Positions 1-5,419 of a DNA stretch of 8,187 nucleotides are shown here, piece by piece. Under the pieces are notes generated by a model. It had not been told where the DNA came from. It did not search any database and saw only the letters and a program-made list of their open reading frames with translations. The DNA comes from CAZCWX01 sp964502465 (GTDB taxonomy: Bacteria; Desulfobacterota; Binatia; Bin18): contig CAZCWX010000015.1 of NCBI GenBank assembly GCA_964502465.1, positions 1 to 8,187 on the forward strand. Direction: 5' to 3'. How positions within the stretch are numbered: the stretch's first letter is position 1; every line of letters begins with the position of its first letter. The translations under genes and the position numbers were made by a program.

Positions 1-1
1 A

Positions 2-136
2 CAAGTCCAATGCGTACTGAACTTCTCGTGGAGAGAAACAGAAACCTTGCTCAAGGAGCGACAGGCTTATTTGCACTATGACGAAGCTGCTCTGGCCCAA
101 GATCATGCAACCCTTGACCGGCTCCTGCCGAAATGA
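2..136 (+). CDS. UPF0175-type antitoxin, C-terminal part (5' end outside window)
   Basis: The frame is open from base 2 and stops with TGA at 134-136, giving 44 residues. They include WRETETLLKERQAYLHYDEA followed by LAQDHATLDRLL. The pattern of 'W/R-E-x-x-x-L-L-K', then 'YLHYDE-x-x-L-x-x-D-x-x-TL', is typical of the C-terminus of UPF0175 proteins, small antitoxins that usually precede PIN-domain toxins. The stop overlaps the ATG of the following PIN-toxin start (ATGA at 133-136), the usual translationally coupled antitoxin-toxin arrangement. The N-terminal DNA-binding part lies upstream of the window, so I cannot say whether the antitoxin is intact. Since its toxin partner is broken (next entry), it may be a relic. 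The family call rests on recalled sequence patterns, not on a search. Confidence 0.6.
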   Translation, partial: QVQCVLNFSWRETETLLKERQAYLHYDEAALAQDHATLDRLLPK

Positions 137-264
137 TTGTCATCGCTGATACGTCCCCGCTCAACTACCTCGTTCTGATCGATCTGATCCGGATCTTGCC
201 CGAGCGGATTGGCCAGGTGGTCATGGTAGACATGGGTAATCTTCTCGATGTCTTCAGGCCGTAG
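133..264 (+). pseudogene. Truncated PIN-domain (DUF3368-like) toxin remnant
   Basis: The ATG at 133 begins MIVIADTSPLNYLVLI, the hallmark N-terminus of PIN/VapC-like RNases of the DUF3368 type, with the first metal-binding aspartate in 'ADTS' (residue 6). Family-like sequence continues through 'LLPE-x-x-GQVV' at about residue 30 (base 222). The frame then runs into bases that belong to an hsdM remnant on the opposite strand and stops with TAG at 262-264, giving 43 residues. A normal member is roughly 150-165 residues and needs further acidic residues downstream to cut RNA, so this copy should be inactive. It is fused by rearrangement rather than decayed by point mutation: both halves are clean up to the junction. 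The alternative that it is a functional micro-protein is unlikely. Confidence 0.7.
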
Positions 265-354
265 CGAGTTCTGATTTTTGCCTTCTTTGTACTCGCGGTC
301 AGTATTGATGAAGAGCAAACTCTCTAAGCGCGTCAGGGTCAGCTTTGTTGCCAT
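220..354 (-). pseudogene. hsdM: hsdM (type I restriction-modification methyltransferase) remnant with internal deletion
   Basis: Reading from the ATG at 354-352, the first 15 residues are MATKLTLTRLESLLF, an HsdM N-terminus. Without interruption the frame continues as INTDREYKEGKNQNSLRPED and then IEKITHVYH, a motif from the C-terminal third of HsdM, just after the methyltransferase core. The intervening several hundred residues, including the SAM-binding and NPPF catalytic motifs, are missing. The join is at 'LLF', which could be shared by both segments ('LLF' at the N-terminus, 'VLFIN' inside), suggesting deletion across short homology near 307-318. At about 220-222 homology ends against the PIN-toxin remnant. 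The frame then continues through antisense toxin sequence to a stop at 103-105. A GGAG ribosome binding site about 7 nt upstream of the ATG is preserved. No hsdS or hsdR is visible. The product cannot methylate DNA. Confidence 0.75.
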
Positions 355-769
355 CCTTCTCCGTGTCCCCCCGCAACTGATCTGTATGCTGTCATAGCTG
401 ATTGGTCCTGAACGAGTCTACAGTGCTTTACTGCCTCATCACTCAGAAATTGTCACAAAGCTACAGATCCTGGGTCTCAGGAGGTCACAGGTTCTGAGCC
501 GTGGAAGAGCTTCACCTCTTAAAGATTCTTCTGGGTGCATGGCCGCAATGACGATAAAATTCCTAACCCAGCCACGAGTGTATGACAAAATCCTGGATTC
601 CCGCCTGCGCGGGAATGACAGGCCGGCTGAAATGCTCGGTACAGAAGGGTTTTTGATAGGGTTGCTGTTTCCCTCTGTCCATAAGCCGAGAAATTGTCAT
701 GTACCCCCCAACCACTTTCCCATTGCACCCTTTTCCCTTTTGTGCTACGGGCATTCAGCAGAAACACAA
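355..769. other. Intergenic region without credible genes
   Basis: These 415 bases contain open frames on both strands, but none has a plausible ribosome binding site with protein-like content, and several run straight through the palindrome at 597-616. A small imperfect hairpin lies at 473-500 (GG-CTCAG against CTGAG-CC, one bulged base, 13-nt loop). An 11-base exact direct repeat (AGAAATTGTCA) occurs at 445-455 and 689-699. A weak promoter-like pair for the downstream leader may sit at 723-751 (TTGCAC, 17-base spacer, TACGGG), but it matches the consensus poorly. Given the gene wreckage next door, this region looks like decayed mobile or defence DNA, but I recognise no transposase fragment. 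Confidence 0.5.
597..616. repeat. dRS3-like palindromic intergenic repeat
   Basis: ATTCCCGC and GCGGGAAT form a perfect 8-bp inverted repeat around the tetranucleotide CTGC, embedded in the context TCCTGGATTCCCGC...GGGAATGAC. The ATTCCC-N8-GGGAAT core matches the dRS3 repeat described in Neisseria. The longer context (GGATTCCCGCCTGCGCGGGAATGAC) is a dispersed intergenic palindrome seen in many unrelated bacterial genomes. It is a recurrent source of falsely annotated peptides such as 'VIPAQAGIQ', which appear here when the strand is translated. Only one copy is in the window. Mobility, if any, would depend on an element elsewhere. Confidence 0.7.
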
Positions 770-949
770 GCCAAACCTTGGGTGACCAGGGGGCGGAAAG
801 TCGACGGGACTTATCCTCCTGGGGCGTTCGGCAAAGCAGGGTGCGGAAAACCCTCGGGCTTGAGGAAACAGACGACCAGCAGTGAATAAGTTGGCCGGGT
901 TGTCAGGCGTGACCTCTGTTATGGTCACAATGAGAGCCCCGGCTTTTTT
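770..949 (+). promoter_or_regulatory. Structured mRNA leader, candidate riboswitch or attenuator
   Basis: Pairings visible by eye: CCUUGG (776-781) with CCAGGG (786-791) closing a GUGA (GNRA) tetraloop; CCAGGGGG (786-793) with CCUCCUGG (815-822), enclosing AAGUC/GACUU (798-802/808-812), which excludes the first hairpin; and CAA(A)GC-AGGGU (832-842) with ACCCU (850-854) plus GCUUG (858-862). GCCAA (770-774) can pair with UUGGC (891-895) to close the whole element. That 3' strand overlaps the 5' arm of the terminator at 893-944, so the closing helix and the terminator exclude each other. CAAACC, the GNRA hairpin, GGCGGAAAG and ACGGGACUUA resemble in order the GEMM-I (c-di-GMP-I) aptamer pieces CAAACC, GNRA hairpin, GACGCAAAG and ACGGGYCUAA. 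However, the conserved 3' AGCCAGGUU segment is not found and the third stem would be unusually long. The structured leader is well supported; the ligand is not. Confidence 0.45.
893..949 (+). terminator. Intrinsic terminator in the leader of the FecR-TPR-barrel gene
   Basis: GGCCGGG (893-899) pairs with CCCGGCU (938-944), and six T residues run from 944 to 949. Inside the hairpin a perfect helix GUGACC (909-914)/GGUCAC (923-928) brings the two arms together. The T-run ends 69 nt before the ATG at 1019, so the terminator sits between the structured leader and the gene it would control. Its 5' arm overlaps the strand (891-895) that closes the upstream element, the expected geometry of an attenuator or riboswitch expression platform. 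If it is constitutive, it would instead end transcription arriving from upstream. Confidence 0.55.
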
Positions 950-1018
950 GCATTTGGGCCCTGGAAACAAGAAACAGTGATCCACCGCTTGTAAAATGTG
1001 GCTGGGATAAGGTGGGCA

Positions 1019-4000
1019 ATGCAGGGAAGGGGTTTACCTCTTTTATGCTTTATTATCTGCACAGGTTTCCTCACGGTATTGCTGTCCCCTTGTACCTCTC
1101 CGGCTCAGACGCGTGAGAAATGGGTTGCACGAGTGGTTTCCGTGCAGGGAACCGTAGAGGCTCAAAGGATGGGGGGAACACAGTGGCAGCCGGTGAAATT
1201 GAATGACATGTACTCCCCGGGTGATACGATTCGAGTGCAGGAGAGAAGCCGAGCAGATCTTGCCTTACTCGACCGATCGGTTCTGCGCCTCAATGCGAAC
1301 ACGACCCTCACCCTCCAGCCTGTGAAGGAAGAACGGACCGGGGTAGTCGACCTGCTTAGGGGAGCTGCCCATTTCTTCAGCCGCGGGTCCCGCAGCCTGG
1401 AGGTGCAGACTCCTTCTATCATTGCAGGGGTCAGGGGCACCGAGTTTTTCGTCAACGTTGAGACAGATAGGACCTTGTTGACGGTATTTGAAGGGACGGT
1501 GGTGGCAGAAAACCCGGCCGGAAGCCTCACGCTCACCAGTGGGCAATCGGCTGTGGCCGAGGCGGGGAGAGCGCCTGTGCTGCGTATTGTGGTGCGTCCT
1601 CGTGATGCTGTGCAGTGGGCTTTATACTACCCGCCCGTCCTCTATGTTCGGCCTGATGAATTTCCAGCCGGACCAGGCTGGCAAGGGATGGTTCGACAAT
1701 CCATCGAGTTTTCCCTGAGGGGAGACCTGCAAAAGGCATTCGAGAGTATTGCGACTGTTCCCGGGACTATCCGCGACCGGCGCTTTCTTGCCTACCGCGC
1801 CTCACTACTGCTTGCCGTGGGCCGTGTGGACGAGGCCAGGGCGGATATCGCGCGGGTACTGCATCTGAACCCCAACGATAGCGACGCTTTTGCACTACAA
1901 ACGATTATCGCTGTGGTACAGAACGAACAAGAGAGAGCGCTCGATCTTGCCCAGCAGGCCGTTAGGGCGGCTCCGAACTCTGCCAGCGCGTTGATTGCTT
2001 TGTCCTATGCCCAGCAGGCCAGGTTCGACCTGGAAGGCGCGCGGGCGAGTCTGCAACAGGCGGTGGCACTCGCACCGCAAAATGCCTTGGCATGGGCACG
2101 GTTGGCAGAGATTCATTCGTCATTCGGGAGGCTGGATCAGGCTTTTGAGGCGGCCCAGGAGGCGGCCACCCTGAACCCCAATCTCTCTCGCACCCAGACC
2201 GTGCTGGGGTTCGCCTATCTAACCCAGGTTAAGACACAACAGGCTAGAGAGGCCTTTGAAATGGCGATTGCGTTTGATCAGGCTGACCCCCTCCCACGGC
2301 TGGGTCTGGGGCTGGCGCAAATCCGGGAGGGCGACCTACACGGGGGAAGAAGGGAGATCGAGATTGCCGCAAGCCTGGACTCCAACGACTCCATTATCCG
2401 GAGTTATCTGGGAAAAGCCTATTTTGAAGAGAAACGGACGAATTTGGATCAGCGCGAGTATGCCGTTGCCAAGGAGCTGGACCCTCAGGATCCTACCCCC
2501 TTCTTCTACGACGCGATTGCGAAACAGACCACGAACCGGCCGGTTGAGGCCTTACAGGACATGCAAACAGCTATCGAACTAAACGACAACCGAGCGGTCT
2601 ACCGGTCACGGTTGTTGCTCGATGCGGATTTGGCGGCACGCAGCGCAGCCCTTGCCCGGATCTACAGTGATCTGGGCTTCCAAGAGCTTGCCCTGGTAGA
2701 AGGATGGAAGTCGGTCAACACCGATCCAACCAACTTTTCCGCCCACCGGTTCCTGGCCGATTCTTACTCTGTGTTACCCCGCCACCAGATCGCCAGGGTC
2801 AGCGAACTGCTCCAGTCTCAGTTGCTGCAGCCCATCAACATCGCGCCCATTCAGCCCCGCCTTGCTGAGAGCAACTTGTTCCTCATCAGTACCCAAGGTC
2901 CGGCAAATCTTTCCTTCAACGAGTTCAATCCCTTGTTTAATCGAAATGGGGTTTCCCTGCTGACAAGCGGCCTTTCCGGTGAAAATGACACGTATGGTGG
3001 AGAAGGGGTCATCTCAGGCATCTACAACAAGACATCCTTCAGCGTCGGGGGGTTCCACCTTACGACAGACGGGTTTCGCAGAAACGCTGACCAGAAGGAT
3101 GACATCGCCAACGCCTTTGTCCAGCAGGAACTTACTCCCAACACAAGCATTCAGGCCGAGTATCGGTACAGAAATACGGAACGAGGCGATCTTCAATTAA
3201 GATTCTTCCCGGAAGAGTTCTTTCCTGGCCAGAGAAACACGGAGGAGAGGCACACCGTCCGCCTGGGTGGACGGCACGCCTTTTCGCCGCATTCTCTCCT
3301 CCTCGGCTCATTTACGTATCAAGATGCAGATTTCAGGCGAAAAGATGAACAGTTTGTTATACCTGGTATTAGTTCCATCGATGAGAAAATCCCTCAGGAT
3401 GCCTTTGGCACCGAACTCCAACATCTGTTCCGTTCGCCATACTTTAACCTTACGAGCGGCGTAGGATACTTCGACATTGATGGAGAGCTTCGCGCGACTG
3501 TAGGGTTTGGTTTTCCCCCCGGTCCCATAGAAGTCCAATCAGGAACGACAAATCTCGATCTACAACACGTGAATGTTTACGCGTATTCAAACATCACTCT
3601 CCTCAGGAATGTGACGTTTACTGTAGCGGCCAGCGCCGACTTCTTGCGGAGCGGTGGTCCGGTTGTTCGGGACAAAGACCAGTTCAACCCGAAGTTCGGG
3701 ATTACCTGGGAGCCGATCCCGGGTACCACCCTGCGCGCTGCTGTATTCAGGACGTTGAAGAGAACGCTGATCACGGACCAGACCCTTGAGCCGACCCAGG
3801 TCGCGGGCTTTACGCAGTTCTTTGATGATACTACTGCCACGGACGCATGGCGCTATGGGGGGGGCATCGATCAGAACTTCACGAAAGACCTATTCGGAGG
3901 CGTGGAATTTTCCAAGCGGGATCTGACAGTTCCAATTACAGATTTGATAGATCCTGCCAACCCCCTATACCTAGAATCTGACGCGAAAGAGTATCTGGGC

Positions 4001-4441
4001 AGCGCCTACCTTTTCTGGACACCTCATCCTTGGGTGGCACTCAGAGCGGAATACATATTTGAGCGATTTACCAATGAGATACTGACGGGTATAGAGCCGA
4101 AGGAGCTGGATACGCATCGTGTTCCCTTAGGGATCAGTTTCTTCCACCCTTCCGGATTGAGTGTCCCCCTGACTGCAACGTACTGGAATCAAGACGGCAA
4201 GTTTCTGAGAATTGCGTCCGGCGTTGTGCAGCCCGGTGGCAGTAACTTCTGGACCGTCGATGCGGCGATCAATTACCGTCTGCCGAAGCGGTATGGTTTC
4301 ATCACCGTTGGAGCGACGAATCTGTTTGACCAAAAGTTCAAGTTTTTCAACACCGACTTCAATAACCCGACCATACAGCCGGACAGAACTTTCCTTGCGA
4401 GAATCACGCTGGCGCTTCCATTTAGTGAGGCTTTCGAATGA
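1019..4441 (+). CDS. FecR-TPR-beta-barrel outer-membrane fusion protein
   Basis: This is a 1140-residue exported protein. I chose ATG 1019 because AAGG lies about 7 nt upstream and a signal peptide follows directly (hydrophobic LLCFIICTGFLTVLLS, likely cut near SPAQ). An in-frame GTG at 998 has no ribosome binding site. Residues about 35-185 are a FecR domain, with an 'SPGDTIRV' segment, 'L-R-L-N-A-N-T-T-L', then TPSIIAGVRGTEFFV and 'FEGTVVAE'. Residues about 225-575 are TPR-type helical repeats (NPNDSDAFAL, APNSASALIALSYAQQ, 'AWARLAEIHSSFGRLDQA', DPQDPTPFFYDAIAKQ). Residues about 615-1135 alternate hydrophobic and polar residues with aromatic girdles and end in TNLFDQKFKFF and LARITLALPF, as in TonB-dependent receptor barrels. 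There is no TonB box and no plug domain. TPRs should face the periplasm and the barrel should span the outer membrane. Transport, polysaccharide export and scaffolding are all possible; the substrate is unknown. Tandem TGA stops end the gene. Confidence 0.85.
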   Translation: MQGRGLPLLCFIICTGFLTVLLSPCTSPAQTREKWVARVVSVQGTVEAQRMGGTQWQPVKLNDMYSPGDTIRVQERSRADLALLDRSVLRLNANTTLTLQPVKEERTGVVDLLRGAAHFFSRGSRSLEVQTPSIIAGVRGTEFFVNVETDRTLLTVFEGTVVAENPAGSLTLTSGQSAVAEAGRAPVLRIVVRPRDAVQWALYYPPVLYVRPDEFPAGPGWQGMVRQSIEFSLRGDLQKAFESIATVPGTIRDRRFLAYRASLLLAVGRVDEARADIARVLHLNPNDSDAFALQTIIAVVQNEQERALDLAQQAVRAAPNSASALIALSYAQQARFDLEGARASLQQAVALAPQNALAWARLAEIHSSFGRLDQAFEAAQEAATLNPNLSRTQTVLGFAYLTQVKTQQAREAFEMAIAFDQADPLPRLGLGLAQIREGDLHGGRREIEIAASLDSNDSIIRSYLGKAYFEEKRTNLDQREYAVAKELDPQDPTPFFYDAIAKQTTNRPVEALQDMQTAIELNDNRAVYRSRLLLDADLAARSAALARIYSDLGFQELALVEGWKSVNTDPTNFSAHRFLADSYSVLPRHQIARVSELLQSQLLQPINIAPIQPRLAESNLFLISTQGPANLSFNEFNPLFNRNGVSLLTSGLSGENDTYGGEGVISGIYNKTSFSVGGFHLTTDGFRRNADQKDDIANAFVQQELTPNTSIQAEYRYRNTERGDLQLRFFPEEFFPGQRNTEERHTVRLGGRHAFSPHSLLLGSFTYQDADFRRKDEQFVIPGISSIDEKIPQDAFGTELQHLFRSPYFNLTSGVGYFDIDGELRATVGFGFPPGPIEVQSGTTNLDLQHVNVYAYSNITLLRNVTFTVAASADFLRSGGPVVRDKDQFNPKFGITWEPIPGTTLRAAVFRTLKRTLITDQTLEPTQVAGFTQFFDDTTATDAWRYGGGIDQNFTKDLFGGVEFSKRDLTVPITDLIDPANPLYLESDAKEYLGSAYLFWTPHPWVALRAEYIFERFTNEILTGIEPKELDTHRVPLGISFFHPSGLSVPLTATYWNQDGKFLRIASGVVQPGGSNFWTVDAAINYRLPKRYGFITVGATNLFDQKFKFFNTDFNNPTIQPDRTFLARITLALPFSEAFE

Positions 4442-4479
4442 TGAAAAGGAACTGCGCTGGGTCTTACACACAAGTCGTC

Positions 4480-4506
4480 AAGTAGCTGATTTCTGCTGAC
4501 TTTTTT
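4480..4506 (+). terminator. Intrinsic terminator after the barrel gene
   Basis: AAGTAGC (4480-4486) pairs with GCTGACTT (4495-4502) with one bulged G and an 8-nt loop. The T-run spans 4501-4506. It lies 39 nt past the stop at 4439-4441 and ahead of a separate promoter, so the barrel gene and the cysteine-rich gene are probably separate transcription units. Confidence 0.7.
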
Positions 4507-4556
4507 AGGGTGCAGAGAATCGTGCCAAAATAGCAAAAGCATGCAAAATCAATAAG

Positions 4557-4587
4557 CTGGCAGGTCGCCGCGCCAGATGTGTATAAT
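4557..4587 (+). promoter_or_regulatory. Sigma-70-type promoter of the cysteine-rich secreted protein gene
   Basis: A perfect -10 hexamer TATAAT sits at 4582-4587. The best -35-like hexamer is CTGGCA at 4557-4562, a modest match to TTGACA with a long 19-bp spacer, so the promoter may depend on an activator or on its strong -10. Transcription would start near 4594 and give a leader of about 50 nt. Confidence 0.55.
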
Positions 4588-4600
4588 AGTGAGGGAACTG

Positions 4601-4622
4601 CGTAAGGGCGAGGATCCTTACG
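4601..4622 (+). promoter_or_regulatory. 5'-UTR stem-loop
   Basis: CGTAAGG (4601-4607) and CCTTACG (4616-4622) form a perfect 7-bp stem with an 8-nt loop, placed within about 10 nt of the predicted transcript start and 8 nt before the AAGGAGG ribosome binding site (4631-4637). Such a 5'-terminal hairpin next to an exposed strong ribosome binding site is typical of mRNA-stabilising leaders. A regulatory role is not shown. Confidence 0.45.
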
Positions 4623-4642
4623 AAAAACACAAGGAGGATGTC

Positions 4643-5302
4643 ATGTTTAAGAGCTTTGTGATGATTGGCCTCTTGGGCATCAGCTTGGTTGCGATGTTGG
4701 GAACTGAGGCCGCGGGCCACGGCTATCGGTTTTGTTACGGTTGTGGGAGTGATGCTTGTCAATTGGAGGTTCTGCAAGGAGGACTTTTCACGGACGATGA
4801 CGTCGTGAATGGTCTCGTGAGCGTTGAGTGTAACACCAGATTTCTTGGCGCGGGGGTGAGGGCCGGGGATGTTCTATGCATAGACCAGGGCGGTAACGTC
4901 GCCCTGGGGCTCCCAATTCAGGGGGATGCCAACGGGACCTTTGATGTCGGAGGGCTTTTGACTAGTGGCGATATTATTGGAGGAGTGGCCACGAAGACGA
5001 ATTACATCGACGTCACAGTTGCTGAGTTTTGCGCGAATCCCCCGGCAGCCTGTGGCACCACCCTCCCCTCCGATTGCTACGAGTGTTACAAACAGTTCTT
5101 TCAGCTCCCGCCGGAGTCTATTGGTTGTCCGAATGCCGAGTGGAGGTATTTCGCGATTGACTATCACGACCTTTGCGTAAACTTTAAGCTGACTGTGGCG
5201 GGCGTCCCACTGTTGAATGTGGTGAGACGCTGCACAGATCCTGGGAACACTAACTTCGTTGATTGTCCTCTTGACCTACTGAATTGCTCAGTGATTCCCT
5301 AG
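4643..5302 (+). CDS. Secreted cysteine-rich protein of unknown function
   Basis: This is a 219-residue protein. The start is ATG 4643, set by a perfect AAGGAGG five bases upstream; the same frame opens 66 bases earlier, but that part reads as leader RNA. The N-terminus MFKSFVMIGLLGISLVAMLG is a Sec signal peptide, cut either after TEA or after AAG. The mature part has 14 cysteines, an even number compatible with seven disulfides. They include two C-x-x-C pairs (CYGC near the mature N-terminus, CYEC in the middle) and closely spaced pairs in FCANPPAAC. The rest is mildly acidic, Gly- and Asp-rich and lacks internal hydrophobic helices, so it should be periplasmic or extracellular. No heme-binding CxxCH and no lipobox is present. 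If cleavage follows AAG, the mature protein begins with His. I recognise no family. It has its own promoter and leader hairpin, suggesting strong or separate expression. Confidence 0.75.
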   Translation: MFKSFVMIGLLGISLVAMLGTEAAGHGYRFCYGCGSDACQLEVLQGGLFTDDDVVNGLVSVECNTRFLGAGVRAGDVLCIDQGGNVALGLPIQGDANGTFDVGGLLTSGDIIGGVATKTNYIDVTVAEFCANPPAACGTTLPSDCYECYKQFFQLPPESIGCPNAEWRYFAIDYHDLCVNFKLTVAGVPLLNVVRRCTDPGNTNFVDCPLDLLNCSVIP

Positions 5303-5339
5303 GTTAGAGTTTACTCTCTACGGCTGGAGGGACTAACTT
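5301..5339. terminator. Possible terminator hairpin between convergent genes
   Basis: AGGTTAG (5301-5307) pairs with CTAACTT (5333-5339, one G-U pair), and inside it CTCTC (5314-5318) pairs with GAGGG (5327-5331). It begins within the stop codon of the cysteine-rich gene. There is no clear T-run, so it may act as an mRNA 3' end stabiliser or be a weak terminator. Confidence 0.35.
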
Positions 5340-5364
5340 AGAGCGCATCCTGACGGGACCGTGC

Positions 5365-5419
5365 GTGAGCTGCGGCCCCGGTAAACACCGACTGTGTTAC
5401 TCCGACGTGTCGCGCTCAC
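5365..5419. other. Nested inverted repeats at the 3' end of the histidine-kinase gene
   Basis: GTGAGC (5365-5370) is complementary to GCTCAC (5414-5419), which contains the kinase stop codon. Within it GTAA(A)CAC (5381-5388) pairs with GTGTTAC (5394-5400). On the minus strand this would fold directly after the kinase reading frame. No T-run follows, so a terminator role is only suggested by position. Confidence 0.3.

Noticed and set aside
539..889. 116-codon + strand open frame in the leader region
   Set aside because: It runs through the palindrome and the structured leader, has no convincing ribosome binding site and no protein-like pattern.
770..900. Cobalamin or other vitamin riboswitch
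   Set aside because: No B12-box, thi-box or other conserved core that I know could be found; only the partial GEMM-I-like order remained.
519..985. Several minus-strand open frames, one containing VIPAQAGIQ-like residues
   Set aside because: Those residues are the well-known false translation of the dRS3-like palindrome; the other frames overlap the RNA leader and look random.
998..1018. GTG at 998 as start of the FecR-TPR-barrel gene
   Set aside because: It has no Shine-Dalgarno sequence and would place polar residues before the signal peptide; ATG 1019 has AAGG at a suitable distance.
4212..4499. 95-codon + frame overlapping the end of the barrel gene, and minus-strand frames at 4127-4542
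   Set aside because: They lie over the conserved C-terminal barrel coding sequence and the terminator, and have low-complexity shadow-type composition.
4557..4580. Sigma-54 promoter (TGGCAG upstream of the cysteine-rich gene)
   Set aside because: The GG-N10-GC spacing does not hold, while a perfect TATAAT lies just downstream.
4577..4642. N-terminal extension of the cysteine-rich protein
   Set aside because: The extension covers the TATAAT box and the 5' hairpin and would bury the signal peptide; the perfect ribosome binding site points to ATG 4643.
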